Positions 1 through 7,872 of a stretch of DNA of 18,348 nucleotides are shown piece after piece. Numbering within the stretch: the first letter of the stretch is position 1; every line of letters begins with the position of its first letter. Made by a program: the position numbers and the translations under genes. Source of the stretch: Candidatus Rokuibacteriota bacterium (GTDB lineage Bacteria > Methylomirabilota > Methylomirabilia > Rokubacteriales > CSP1-6); the NCBI GenBank assembly GCA_016206385.1, contig JACQRS010000005.1, positions 1-18,348 on the forward strand, read 5' to 3'. The notes below the pieces were generated by a model. It was not told where the DNA came from. It saw only the letters and a list, made by a program, of their open reading frames with translations, and did not search any database.

Positions 1-72
1 GATCTTCGCGAGAGATCCGGACCCCGGACCTGGCCTCACGCAAAGCCGCAAATCCGCCTGCGGCGGAAAAGG
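1..72. repeat. Palindromic intergenic repeat A (left edge, probably truncated)
   Basis: A reverse arm at 1-15 (gatcttcgcgagaga) is followed by a GC-rich spacer and a forward arm at 34-52 with the CGCAAAG-type unit. The forward arm runs into aatccgcctgcggcggaaaa at 51-70, which holds a perfect 6-bp hairpin (TCCGCC/GGCGGA, loop TGC). The same 20 bases occur once more as the exact reverse complement at 2951-2970. The left arm is probably cut by the window edge. Confidence 0.7.
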
Positions 73-130
73 AATACGCAGCGCGGTACGGGCCGCAATC
101 AAACAGAATCTTCTCAAAATATTTCGTCAT

Positions 131-167
131 GCTCTGCGTCCTTCGCGGGCTCTGCGGTAAGAGTGAA
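131..167 (-). repeat. Repeat arm B (CGCRAAG-type, reverse)
   Basis: This reverse-oriented arm carries three degenerate units (CTCTGCG, CTTCGCG, CTCTGCGG). Its reverse complement contains ACCGCAGAG and CGCGAAG, so it belongs to the same subtype as the arm at 303-337. No coding potential is associated with it. Confidence 0.6.
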
Positions 168-170
168 CCC

Positions 171-207
171 AAAAATTTCACGCCAAGATCGCAAAGATCG
201 CAAAGAC
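171..207 (+). repeat. Repeat arm C (CGCMAAG-type, forward)
   Basis: Three CGCMAAG units spaced 9 bases apart follow an AT-rich lead (aaaaatttca). The lead plus first units match the arms at 7727-7771 and, in reverse, 2969-2998, so these three form one subtype (lead ATTTTCACGCCAAGATCGC). With arm D it makes a forward/reverse pair around a 95-base spacer. Confidence 0.7.
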
Positions 208-302
208 TGGCCAACTCTCATAACTTCAGGGGAGCATCCGGACCGACATCTTCCGAACCACATCTCCGAGTCTTCCCGCGGTAGTGCTTTGAATATGGGG
301 AG
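208..302. other. Spacer between repeat arms, no feature recognised
   Basis: This stretch lies between arms C and D. I see no gene, no convincing -35/-10 pair and no RNA fold that I recognise. A 63-codon open frame spanning 163-354 is made largely of the repeat arms and has no coding features. The region could carry the promoter of the 375 gene, but I cannot point to one. Confidence 0.4.
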
Positions 303-337
303 TTCCTTTGCGTGCTTCGCGTGCTTTGCGGTTAAAC
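303..337 (-). repeat. Repeat arm D (CGCRAAG-type, reverse)
   Basis: This reverse arm has CTTTGCG, CTTCGCG and CTTTGCGG units at about 9-base spacing. It ends 37 bases before the first gene start. It is close in sequence to arm B when both are read in the same orientation. Confidence 0.6.
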
Positions 338-374
338 TGCACTGTTCGGGCTGAAGCATTTGGGCTGAGGGCCG

Positions 375-1442
375 ATGCGATCCCGGCTGCTTGACCTGCT
401 CGCGTGCCCGGCGTGTCGCGGACGCCTGGTCATGGCCCTGCCTTCCTCGCCGCCGGCCGATCGGGGACGGCGGGGGGACGATGAGATCCAGAACGGGACC
501 CTGGCCTGCACGGGGTGCGGCGCGGGCTACCCGGTTCAGGAAGGAGTCCCATGCCTCCTTCCCGGTGGGGACGCGGGAAACGGGGGGGACGCGGGTCGCC
601 TGCGGCTGCGCACCGCCCGGTTCTATGGCTACGGCTGGCGACACTCCTCGGGGAACCCCAGGGTGGCGGTGGGCTATGAGGCCCATTTCGACATGGTGGC
701 GGAGGAAGTTCCGCGGCAGGTGTTCGAGCAAGGGGTTGTCCTGGACGCCGGATGCGGCGGGGGTCGGGACCTGCGGGCGATGGCGAGCCGCTGGCCGGAC
801 ATCGAATTTGTGGGGGTGGACCTCAGCGAGGGCGTGTACACCGCCCAAGAACGCGTCGCCGGGTTGCCGAACGCCCACGTGGTCCGGGGGGATCTCCTGG
901 CCCTGCCGTTCGGGCAGGGGCAGTTCGATACCGTGTACAGCTATGGGGTCCTGCACCACACCGTGAATCCGGCCGCGGGGCTGGCCGAACTCGTCCGGGT
1001 GGCCAAACCGGGCGGGCGGATCGTGACCTACGTGTACGAGGATTTCTCGCACTCCCGCCTGGGCTCGCGCCTCGTGGCGATGGAACACGCGGTGCGGCGG
1101 ATGGCCAGCCGCCTCCCCCCGGGCATGCTCTACACCCTGTGCGTGCTGGCGGCCCCCCTGGTCTTCCTCGGGTTCACGCTGCCAGCGCGAGTACTGCGCC
1201 GCCTGGCGATCACGCGACCCCTGGCAGAGCGCCTGCCGTTCCGGCACGCGTTGACTCCCCGCAGCCTGATCGGCGACCTGTACGACCGGTTCGTGCCGGT
1301 CTGCTATCGCTTCAGCCGTGAGGCGATCGTCGGCCTGTACCGCGACCTCGGGTTGGCGGAGGTGGGCACGGTTCGGCGGCGCGGGTGGATCACCTGGGGA
1401 TGCAAGCGAGCGACTCCCGCCGCACGACAGAGGATCGGATGA
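375..1442 (+). CDS. Zinc-ribbon (Trm112-like) class I SAM-dependent methyltransferase
   Basis: This 355-residue protein is probably a sugar, lipid or small-molecule methyltransferase; the substrate cannot be read from sequence. The N-terminus resembles the Trm112/YbaR zinc ribbon: C11-P-A-C14, then C45-T-G-C48, followed by the conserved run YPVQEGVPCLL. The SAM-binding fold starts at about residue 121 (VVLDAGCGGG, motif I), with an acidic VGVDLS strand end after it. The post-motif signature YSYGVLHHT begins at residue 188. A hydrophobic stretch lies near 253-275 (PPGMLYTLCVLAAPLVFLGF). The ATG at 375 is chosen because it places the cysteines at the extreme N-terminus, as in the related protein at 7950. 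Its TGA overlaps the ATG of the flippase gene, so the two are probably translationally coupled. The family call is firm; the role in glycan decoration is inferred from context. Confidence 0.88.
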   Translation: MRSRLLDLLACPACRGRLVMALPSSPPADRGRRGDDEIQNGTLACTGCGAGYPVQEGVPCLLPGGDAGNGGDAGRLRLRTARFYGYGWRHSSGNPRVAVGYEAHFDMVAEEVPRQVFEQGVVLDAGCGGGRDLRAMASRWPDIEFVGVDLSEGVYTAQERVAGLPNAHVVRGDLLALPFGQGQFDTVYSYGVLHHTVNPAAGLAELVRVAKPGGRIVTYVYEDFSHSRLGSRLVAMEHAVRRMASRLPPGMLYTLCVLAAPLVFLGFTLPARVLRRLAITRPLAERLPFRHALTPRSLIGDLYDRFVPVCYRFSREAIVGLYRDLGLAEVGTVRRRGWITWGCKRATPAARQRIG

Positions 1443-2883
1443 ACCGACCGGCGGTCCACTACTTCCTGGGCAATGCCCTGACCATGGGCCTGAGTTTGGC
1501 GGGCCTGGTCCTGTTCGCCCGGCTGTTCACGCCGGCGGAGTACGGCCGCCTGAGCGTGCTGACGGCGACCATCGGCCTGCTGGGGGCCGTGGGGACCCTG
1601 GGGCTGCCCCAGTCGGCCGTGCGCTACTATTGGGAGTTCCAGCAGCGGGGCGAATTGCCGGTCTACACCGGGACCCTGCTGCGGGGCGTGCTGGGGGCCG
1701 CCATCGCCGTCACCCTGCTGACCGCAGGCGGGAGCTGGCTGGGAAGGGGCTGGGCCTGGAACGTGGATCTCGCCGTCGCCCTGGCGGTGACGGCGCTGGT
1801 GATCGGCCTGACGGCCCTGGCCGAAATCCTGCTGAACTTCTTCCGGGCGGGACACGCCAGCGGGACCTACAGCGTGGCCCTGGTGCTGGGTCGGGGCGCC
1901 GGCCTGGTGGGGAGCCTGGTGGCCGTCGTGGCGTGGGGCGGCGGCGTGGTCGCGTACCTCTGGGGACAGGTCGCCGGGGAGCTGCTCCTGCTCGGATTCC
2001 TGATGCGCCAACTGGGGAAGACCACCCTCGTCCGTGTCTGGCGGCGGTTTGACCGTGTTTTTTTTTCACTGCGCTCCGGTATGGTCTGCCCCACGTGCTG
2101 GCCATCTTCAGCGGGCTCCTGCTCAGCGTGGGGGACCGCTACGTGATCCGGATCGTCTTGGATGAGCGGGCCGTGGGCCTGTACGCGGTCGGCTACGGGG
2201 TGGCGACGGCGCTCGGCACCCTGGTGACCCGACCGTTGAACCTGTTCGCCTTCCCGGCCTACACGAAGGTCTGGGACACCCAGGGAAGCCGGGACACCAG
2301 TGCGTTGCTCGCCCGGATGATGGAAGGGTACCTGATGATCTACCTGCCGCTCATCGCGGTCGTCTGGGCCTGGGGCGGCCAGGCCCTCGGGGCGTTGGCG
2401 GGCGCGCGCTACCTGGAGGCGGCACCGGTGGTGACCATCGTGTTCGTCGCCCTGTTCTTCCAGGGGGCGGCGAACGTGACAGTGGCGGGCCTGTATCTGG
2501 AGAACCGCACCTGGACGGTGGGGCTGTTGACGCTCGGGATGGCCCTCGTGAACCTGGGGGCGAATGCCGTCGTGGTCCCGCGAGCGGGCATCCTGGGCGC
2601 GGCGCTGGTGACGCTCGGGACCTATGCCGCGCACTTCGCGGCCGTGAGCGCGTTCTCCCTCCGCCGGCTCCGCGTGCCGCTGGCCTTCCGCCGGGTGGGG
2701 CTGACGGTGGCGACCTGCGGCCTGGCAGGGGCCCTGTCGCTGGGGCTGGAGAGATGGGCCGGCGTTCCCTTCCCCGCCGCCCTGGCGGTAGGAGCCGTGG
2801 CGTACGTCGCCCTGCTGGCGGGGGCGGACGCCGAGCTGCGTCGCGGCGCGCAGTCGGTGGTGCGGTACTGGAGCAAGCCCTGA
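1439..2883 (+). CDS. Wzx/MATE-type polysaccharide flippase, interrupted by a one-base frame change at T9
   Basis: The predicted integral membrane protein moves a lipid-linked oligosaccharide across the inner membrane (polysaccharide biosynthesis/MVF superfamily). Two frames together encode about 481 residues, the usual size. Frame one runs from ATG 1439 (overlapping the previous stop as ATGA) to a TGA at 2144-2146. Frame two carries the rest to 2883. The switch falls at T9 (2058-2066), near residue 208. A -1 shift there, or one extra T, gives RVFFFTALRYGLPHVLAIFS, and LRYGLP...GDRYVI...VGLYAVGY is typical of this family. Without the shift the product is a 235-residue half protein. An in-frame extension upstream to 1385 exists but overlaps the methyltransferase and adds nothing family-like. 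The flippase assignment is strong. Whether the gene is functional, phase-variable or simply mis-sequenced is open. Confidence 0.85.
2058..2066 (+). other. T9 homopolymer at the flippase frame switch
   Basis: Nine consecutive T lie inside otherwise about 70% GC coding sequence. The zero frame reads GTT TTT TTT TCA; slipping back one base gives TTT TTT TTC ACT and restores the flippase. Nine U is a slippery sequence for both ribosomes and RNA polymerase. An imperfect hairpin lies downstream: 2089-2095 pairs with 2127-2133, and 2098-2100 with 2124-2126. It begins 22 bases after the run, which is far for a classical frameshift stimulator. Confidence 0.7.
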
Positions 2884-2915
2884 CCGCTCCCGAGGCCAAG
2901 CCGAAACGTTGCAGT

Positions 2916-2998
2916 TCTCTCGCCAAGGAAGAGACCGATTCCTGCCTCTCTTTTCCGCCGCAGGCGGATTGGCGATCTTGGCGTGAAAAATCCGGGAT
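2916..2998. repeat. Palindromic intergenic repeat E
   Basis: A short forward arm (2916-2930, tctctcgccaaggaa) is followed by the hairpin tccgccgcaggcgga at 2954-2968 and a reverse arm at 2969-2998. The hairpin region 2951-2970 is the exact reverse complement of 51-70. The reverse arm, read as reverse complement, matches 7726-7755 at 29 of 30 bases. The element fills the 124-base gap between the flippase and the next gene and could end one transcript or precede the next. No T-tract follows the hairpin. Confidence 0.75.
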
Positions 2999-3007
2999 GA
3001 TGGGGAA

Positions 3008-4378
3008 ATGACGCGACCGGGGATCCAACGACTCGAGGCCCGGAACGTCGAGCGGATCGCCGCCCTGGATCTCTGCCATTACTGCGGGACGTGTGTGGCG
3101 GCCTGCCCCAAGGACAACCTCGTCCGGCTGGCCGATTCGGCCCAGGGCTACTACTTTCACGTGGTGGACGAGATCGCCTGCGGCACGTGTGACCTCTGCC
3201 TGCGGGTCTGCCCGGGGGAAGAGCTGGACCTTCGCCACCTCAACACCCAGGTCTTCGGCGCCCCGGCGACGAACGTGGAGCTGGGGCACTTCCAGTCGTG
3301 CTACCTGGCCCATGCCTCGGAGCAGGACGCGCGCCAGCGGGGCGCCTCGGGCGGGATCACGACCACCCTCTTCGGGTATTGCCTGGACCAGGGACTCCTC
3401 GACGGGGTCATCGTGGCCGAGGACGGGGCGGCCAGCCTGCGCGAACCCCGCCTCCTGGTCGCCCGGACGCGCGCCGAGCTGGTTGCGTCGGCCGGATCGA
3501 AGTACTATCCCCTCCCCATGATGGAGGGCCTGCTCCAGGTGCTGCGGGCCCCGGGCCGCTACGGCGTCGTGGGGCTGCCCTGTCACGTCCACGGACTCCG
3601 GAAATTCGAGGAGCTCCGAAGGTCGCTGCACGCGAAGATCGCACTGCAGGTGGGCCTCTTCTGTGGCTACAGCACCGATTTCGCCAGCCTCGACTTCCTG
3701 GCCTCGCGCGTGGGCGCGGCCGGGATGGAGGCCATCGCGCGCGTCGGCTTTCGGGACGGGCACTGGCCCGGGCGCATCGCGCTGGAGCTGCGGGACGGGT
3801 CGGTCCGTCACCTGTCGCGGGGCGAGCGGGACATGGTGGCCATGATCCACATGCCGACCCGCTGCGTCACCTGCCCCGACCAGACGGCGGAGCTGGCCGA
3901 CCTGGCGGTGGGAGATGCCTGGCTGCCGGAGATCGTCAGCCGTAAGGATGGCCAGTGGTCGGCCATGGTGGTGGTCCGGACGTCCCGCGGTCGCGAGGCC
4001 TTCGACGCGGCCGTGAAGGCGGGCTGGATCGAAGCCCGCGAGGTCAGCCCCGAGAAGGTGGTCGAGGCGCAACAGAATCTGCTCGTCTACAAGAAGCGGG
4101 GGATGCGGGCGCGCCTCCGGGTCCTGGCCTGGCTGGGCAAGGGGACGCCCCGGTACGGGCCCGAGGGGGCCCCGTACCGGAGCCGCCTGCTCGACTATGT
4201 GGGCGCCGTCCTCTTCGCGATCGTGAATGCGGCCGCCAAGCGAGCCACGGTCCGGCGCCTGCTCTGCCGGCTGCCCTCGCGCGTGATCGCGCCGTTCGCC
4301 TACGTGTTCCGCCACGCGCTGCAATCATACGATCTGCGGGCTCGCCTGCGGCGGAAGCTGGGGGATCTGCTGCCGTGA
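3008..4378 (+). CDS. FrhB/FdhB-type iron-sulfur (flavo)protein, coenzyme F420 hydrogenase/dehydrogenase beta family
   Basis: This 456-residue protein opens with two 4Fe-4S motifs: C23-x2-C26-x2-C29-x3-C33-P and C58-x2-C61-x2-C64-x3-C68-P. The FrhB/FdhB N- and C-terminal domains follow, recognisable by RGASGG, GSKYYP, VVGLPCHV, and the late TRCVTCPDQTAELADLAVGDAW block with two more cysteines. Family members bind FAD and iron-sulfur clusters and reduce or oxidise a partner, with F420 or ferredoxin in well-studied cases. Relatives also occur in bacterial surface-glycan loci, often beside a polysaccharide pyruvyl transferase; none is seen here. The last ~65 residues are basic and amphipathic and lie beyond the conserved core. 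Start 3008 is chosen for its position just ahead of the first cluster and for a GGGG-rich stretch 2-5 bases upstream. The stop overlaps the lyase start as GTGA. The electron donor and substrate are unknown. Confidence 0.85.
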   Translation: MTRPGIQRLEARNVERIAALDLCHYCGTCVAACPKDNLVRLADSAQGYYFHVVDEIACGTCDLCLRVCPGEELDLRHLNTQVFGAPATNVELGHFQSCYLAHASEQDARQRGASGGITTTLFGYCLDQGLLDGVIVAEDGAASLREPRLLVARTRAELVASAGSKYYPLPMMEGLLQVLRAPGRYGVVGLPCHVHGLRKFEELRRSLHAKIALQVGLFCGYSTDFASLDFLASRVGAAGMEAIARVGFRDGHWPGRIALELRDGSVRHLSRGERDMVAMIHMPTRCVTCPDQTAELADLAVGDAWLPEIVSRKDGQWSAMVVVRTSRGREAFDAAVKAGWIEAREVSPEKVVEAQQNLLVYKKRGMRARLRVLAWLGKGTPRYGPEGAPYRSRLLDYVGAVLFAIVNAAAKRATVRRLLCRLPSRVIAPFAYVFRHALQSYDLRARLRRKLGDLLP

Positions 4379-6489
4379 GGGAGCGAGTCGGCGATGCCGG
4401 CCGCGACCCCTTCGCCCACCCGGCCGTCCGCTTGGCCTGGCGGGCCCGGCGCCGCTTGGGCCGCGTGCTGGCGCCGGTGCACCGGCGCTGGCCGGGCCCT
4501 GGGGTGGTCGCATCCTGGTTCGGACCGGACGGCCCGCACCCGGGAAAGGGGCGGGGCCGGCCGGTGCTGCGTGCCCTGTGCGCCGATCCGCAAGCGGTCC
4601 GGGACCTGTACCGGAGGTCCTTCCCCGCGGGGCTCGCCGCCACGCTGCGGCGCGCCGATGCGGTGGCCACAGGCAAGCTGGAATTCCTGGGGTTCGATTT
4701 TTGCCGCGAGGGCCGGGTCCGCTGGGATTGGGACCCGTGGACGGATCGCAGGCTGCCGAGGCGGTACTGGACGGTCCTGGGGATCAAGACCCAGGACGAG
4801 AGCGGCGAGCAGCTCGGGGACTTCATGTTCCCGAACGAGCCGAACAAGCACCAGTACTTCCCCGCGCTGGCCAAGGCCTTCTTCCTGACGGGTGATGCCC
4901 GGTACGCGCAAACGTTCCGCGAGCACCTCCGGGATTGGATGGCCGCCAATCCGCTCGGGGTCGGCGCGCCCTACGTCCACACGCTCCTCGTCGCCCAGCG
5001 CCTGATGGCGTGGGTGCTGGCATGGGATTTTTTCGCCGGCAGCGATGCGCTCACGCGCGAGGACCGGGCGGGCTTCGTCCGGAGCCTGTACCAGCAGGCG
5101 CGGTTCCTGGCCGCCAACTGCTCCCTGGACTGGGTGCCTCGGAACAACTTCCTGCTGGCGGAGATGGCAGCCCTCGCCGTCGTGGCAGCCCGGTTCCCCG
5201 AGTTCCCGGGCTCGGCTGGCTGGGCCACGCGGGCGCGTCGGGTCCTGCGACAGGAGGTTCCCCGGCAGATCTGGCCGGACGGCGTGAGCGTCGAGCAGTC
5301 CACGGGCTACCAGCGCCTGGTGACGGAGGCCCTGGTCCTGTATTCCCTGGCGGCCAGCGATGCCGGGAGCGCGGACGCGGAGGTATCGGCCCGGCTCGAG
5401 GGGCTGCTGGAGAGCCACCTCATCCTGCACCAGCCCGATGGTCAGATCCCGCTCCTGGGGGATGTGAGCACCGAACGAGGCTACCTCCTGGACGAGGCCA
5501 CGGAGTTTCTCGACGGGCGGCCGTTGCTCGGATTGGGCGCGGCACTGTTTAATCGGCCGGACTTCAAAGCGGTGGGGGGGTCCTTTCCCGAGGAGGCATT
5601 CTGGCTCCTGGGTCCCGAGGGGGCGGCCCGGTTCTCGACGCTGCCCGTGGAACCGCCCCCCTGGACGTCTCGAGCCCTTCCCGACGGCGGGTACTATGTC
5701 TTCCGGAGCGACTGGTCCCCAGGGGCCAGCCAGCTCATCGTGGACTGCGGCTGGACGGGGATGGGGCCGGACGGCTCGGGGGGCCACGGCCACAACGATA
5801 CGCTCAGCATCGTCGTCTGCGCGCGGGGACGACCGGTGGTCGCGGACCCCGGGACCTACATCTACTTCGGGAGCCGCCGCTGGCGCGACGCCTTCCGCTC
5901 GCGCCTGGCACACAGCACCGTCGTCGTGGACGGCGAGGAGGGCGCGCGACTGGGTCCGGGGTTGTTCGAGATCCGCGACCAGCCCCGACCGGTCCCCCAC
6001 CGGTGGGAGCTGTCGGAGGACCTGGAGCTGTTCGAGGGCTCCCACACCGGGTATCTCCGGCTCCCCGGCGGGGTCACGCATCGCCGCCGGATCGTCTTTG
6101 CCCGGCCTGACGCATGGGTGATCGGGGACACCGTTGAAGGGGGCGGTGTCCACACGGTTCGCGCGACGTTCCAGCTCGCGCCGGGGTGCACGGCCGTGGA
6201 GTCGGGGTCCGGCGCGGTCCACCTCCTGGCAGAGGGGGAACCGGTGGCGGTCGTCCATCCCTTGCGACCGGTCGAGGTGATGACCGAGGTCGAGGAGGGG
6301 TGGGTGTCCTACCAGTATGGGACCAGGGTCCCCGCACCCCGGTTGGTGCTCCGGATTGCCGGACCATTACCCATCCATCTGCTGACCGTTCTTGCCGCGC
6401 CCTCGCCGCCGGGGCTGGCACAGCGCGCCCTCGCCGCGTGGGAGGCGGCCGAGGCGCGGTGGCCCTCGATAGCCCCCGGGGCGCGATGA
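4375..6489 (+). CDS. Heparinase II/III family polysaccharide lyase-like protein
   Basis: This 704-residue protein resembles the alpha/alpha-toroid plus beta-sandwich lyases that cleave uronic-acid polysaccharides by beta-elimination. In glycan operons such proteins may trim or clear polymer. The N-terminal toroid includes WVPRNN (N257-N258) and SVEQSTGY (E307 to Y312). The C-terminal domain has GHGHND at 470-475 (H471, H473), DPGTYIYFG from 491, and LAHSTVVVDG with H513. These match the family's conserved blocks. Start: GTG 4375 overlaps the preceding TGA (GTGA). The frame stays open back to 3955, but that extension lies inside the preceding gene and translates to low-complexity residues. No signal peptide or membrane segment is visible at the N-terminus, so a periplasmic site would need another explanation. 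The family is firm; substrate and activity are inferred. Confidence 0.87.
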   Translation: MRERVGDAGRDPFAHPAVRLAWRARRRLGRVLAPVHRRWPGPGVVASWFGPDGPHPGKGRGRPVLRALCADPQAVRDLYRRSFPAGLAATLRRADAVATGKLEFLGFDFCREGRVRWDWDPWTDRRLPRRYWTVLGIKTQDESGEQLGDFMFPNEPNKHQYFPALAKAFFLTGDARYAQTFREHLRDWMAANPLGVGAPYVHTLLVAQRLMAWVLAWDFFAGSDALTREDRAGFVRSLYQQARFLAANCSLDWVPRNNFLLAEMAALAVVAARFPEFPGSAGWATRARRVLRQEVPRQIWPDGVSVEQSTGYQRLVTEALVLYSLAASDAGSADAEVSARLEGLLESHLILHQPDGQIPLLGDVSTERGYLLDEATEFLDGRPLLGLGAALFNRPDFKAVGGSFPEEAFWLLGPEGAARFSTLPVEPPPWTSRALPDGGYYVFRSDWSPGASQLIVDCGWTGMGPDGSGGHGHNDTLSIVVCARGRPVVADPGTYIYFGSRRWRDAFRSRLAHSTVVVDGEEGARLGPGLFEIRDQPRPVPHRWELSEDLELFEGSHTGYLRLPGGVTHRRRIVFARPDAWVIGDTVEGGGVHTVRATFQLAPGCTAVESGSGAVHLLAEGEPVAVVHPLRPVEVMTEVEEGWVSYQYGTRVPAPRLVLRIAGPLPIHLLTVLAAPSPPGLAQRALAAWEAAEARWPSIAPGAR

Positions 6490-6516
6490 CGTTCGAAAGT
6501 CGGAGCATGGAGAGGC

Positions 6517-7710
6517 ATGAATATCGCGATCGTTGGATGCGGCTACGTCGCTGATTTCTATATGTCGTCCCTGAAATACCATCCGGAGCTGAGGCTCGTT
6601 GGCGTCTACGGGAGAGATGCAGAACACCTGCGGGCATTCGGCAACTATTATTCCGTCCCCACGTACGAAGGTCTGGACGAGCTGGTGCGCGACCCCTCCG
6701 TTGAAATGGTGCTCAATTTGACGAATCCTCGAAGTCACTACGAAGTCACAACGCAGTGCCTGGAAGCCGGCAAACACGTGTATTCGGAAAAACCGTTGGC
6801 AATGGAGTACGAAGCTGCCAAGAAGCTCGTGCGCATCGCCAAGGAGAACGACGTCCTTTTGAGCTCGGCCCCGTGCAGTCTGCTCGGAGAAACGGCACAG
6901 ACCATCAGGAAGGCGCTCCAGGAGCATGTGATCGGACCGGTTCGACTGGTGTACGCCAACTTCGATGCGGGCATGACGTCGAGGTCTAAGCCTTGGATGT
7001 GGCGAAGCGCATCCGGGGCTCCGTGGCCTGCCAAAGATGAGTTTGAAGTCGGATGTACCTACGAGCACGCGGGCTATTTCCTGACGTGGTTGGCGGCATT
7101 CTTTGGACCAGCGAAGCGCGTGACCGCCTTTGCGTCATGTCAGGTCCCCGGGAAAGGGATCCCGGTGGACGTGATGGCTCCTGACTTTACTGTCGGTTGC
7201 ATCGAGTATAAAGACGGCATTGTGGCGCGAGTGACGTGTAGTCTCCTGGCACCCAGGGATAGGTCGCTGACCATCATCGGCGATACGGGCATGATTTACA
7301 CAAAGGACATGCGAGACGATGGCTCTCCCGTCTATGTACGACGGACCCCTCCTTCTCGACTGGAGGCGGCATTAGAGTATCGCCTGGACTATTGGCTGGA
7401 TCGTGTCGAGCACTGGGTGAACTGGATCCCGTGGTCGTGGGGGAACTCCTGGCGTCTGAATCGCAAATATCCTTTTGCGCGGAAACCGGAGAGGAGATCC
7501 TCGGGCAGGTACAAACCTGTTGACTTTTGTCGGGGCCCCGCGGAGCTGGCCGATGCCATTCGGGAGAAGCGTCCGTGCAGGCTCTCCGCAGAACTCGGGA
7601 TGCACATCACGGAGTTGATCGAGGCGCTTCAGTACCCGGAGCGATTCGGCGGCCAGCGTGAAATCGAGTCCACATTCGATCCAATCCAGCCGCTTCCCTG
7701 GGACAACTAG
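6517..7710 (+). CDS. Gfo/Idh/MocA family NAD(P)-dependent sugar oxidoreductase
   Basis: This 397-residue protein has an N-terminal Rossmann fold starting IAIVGCGYVADFYM (GxGxxA at G7-G9), then YSEKPLAM with the E91-K92-P93 motif whose lysine is catalytic in the family. YEHAGYF (H184, Y187) sits in the substrate half. Relatives oxidise or reduce a sugar-nucleotide or free sugar ring; the substrate here is unknown. It starts 27 bases after the lyase. The ATG at 6517 is preceded by GGAG at 6502-6505 and by GGAGAGG ending one base before it. Base composition stands out: two sampled 60-base stretches (6541-6600, 6661-6720) hold 31 and 34 G/C, against 45 in 5221-5280 of the lyase. Codons such as TAT, AAA, GAA and TTT are frequent. 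This suggests later acquisition than its neighbours. Confidence 0.88.
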   Translation: MNIAIVGCGYVADFYMSSLKYHPELRLVGVYGRDAEHLRAFGNYYSVPTYEGLDELVRDPSVEMVLNLTNPRSHYEVTTQCLEAGKHVYSEKPLAMEYEAAKKLVRIAKENDVLLSSAPCSLLGETAQTIRKALQEHVIGPVRLVYANFDAGMTSRSKPWMWRSASGAPWPAKDEFEVGCTYEHAGYFLTWLAAFFGPAKRVTAFASCQVPGKGIPVDVMAPDFTVGCIEYKDGIVARVTCSLLAPRDRSLTIIGDTGMIYTKDMRDDGSPVYVRRTPPSRLEAALEYRLDYWLDRVEHWVNWIPWSWGNSWRLNRKYPFARKPERRSSGRYKPVDFCRGPAELADAIREKRPCRLSAELGMHITELIEALQYPERFGGQREIESTFDPIQPLPWDN

Positions 7711-7726
7711 CCTTGATCCGAAATAA

Positions 7727-7771
7727 TCCCGGAATTTTCACGCCAAGATCGCCAAGAACGCCAAGAAGAAA
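7727..7771 (+). repeat. Repeat arm F1 (CGCCAAG x3, forward)
   Basis: Three CGCCAAG units at exact 9-base spacing follow the lead tcccggaattttca. This is the clearest copy of the forward subtype and matches the reverse complement of 2969-2998 at 29 of 30 bases over 7726-7755. It lies 16 bases after the stop of the oxidoreductase. Confidence 0.8.
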
Positions 7772-7872
7772 TACCTCATTGGGGGAGAAAGAACGAAATT
7801 CCTGAAGGCCCCAGAAGTACCCGCCCTGGAAGGGGTCATGCGGAATGGACGACGCCGTGACTGAATCTGGTG
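7772..7872. other. Spacer between repeat arms F1 and F2, no feature recognised
   Basis: About 100 bases separate the forward and reverse arms. I see no gene, no tRNA and no clear promoter. The stretch is less GC-rich than the flanking genes, so it could hold the promoter of the 7950 gene, but no box is convincing. Confidence 0.4.

Noticed and set aside
163..354. 63-codon open frame upstream of the first gene
   Set aside because: It is composed of repeat arms C and D and the spacer between them, has no protein-like features, and similar peptides arise from every repeat copy in the window.
1..374. CRISPR array
   Set aside because: Arms vary in sequence, orientation and spacing, with no constant repeat/spacer period and no cas genes.
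114..1247. Long minus-strand open frame opposite the first methyltransferase
   Set aside because: It is a shadow of a GC-rich gene; the translation is rich in P, G, R, H and Q with no domain. The + strand frame has clear motifs.
2754..3011. 85-codon open frame across the gap after the flippase
   Set aside because: It is a shadow of the flippase end continued through repeat E; the SWREKSG-type end is repeat-encoded.
2351..4324. 657-codon minus-strand open frame
   Set aside because: It runs across two well-supported + strand genes and the repeat between them, with low-complexity composition at its end.
3955..4374. Upstream extension of the lyase frame
   Set aside because: It lies wholly inside the FrhB-like gene and encodes G/R/A-rich sequence. 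GTG 4375 overlapping the stop is the sensible start.
4300..6258. 652-codon minus-strand open frame opposite the lyase
   Set aside because: Lyase motifs (GHGHND, DPGTY) prove the + strand frame; the antisense frame has none.
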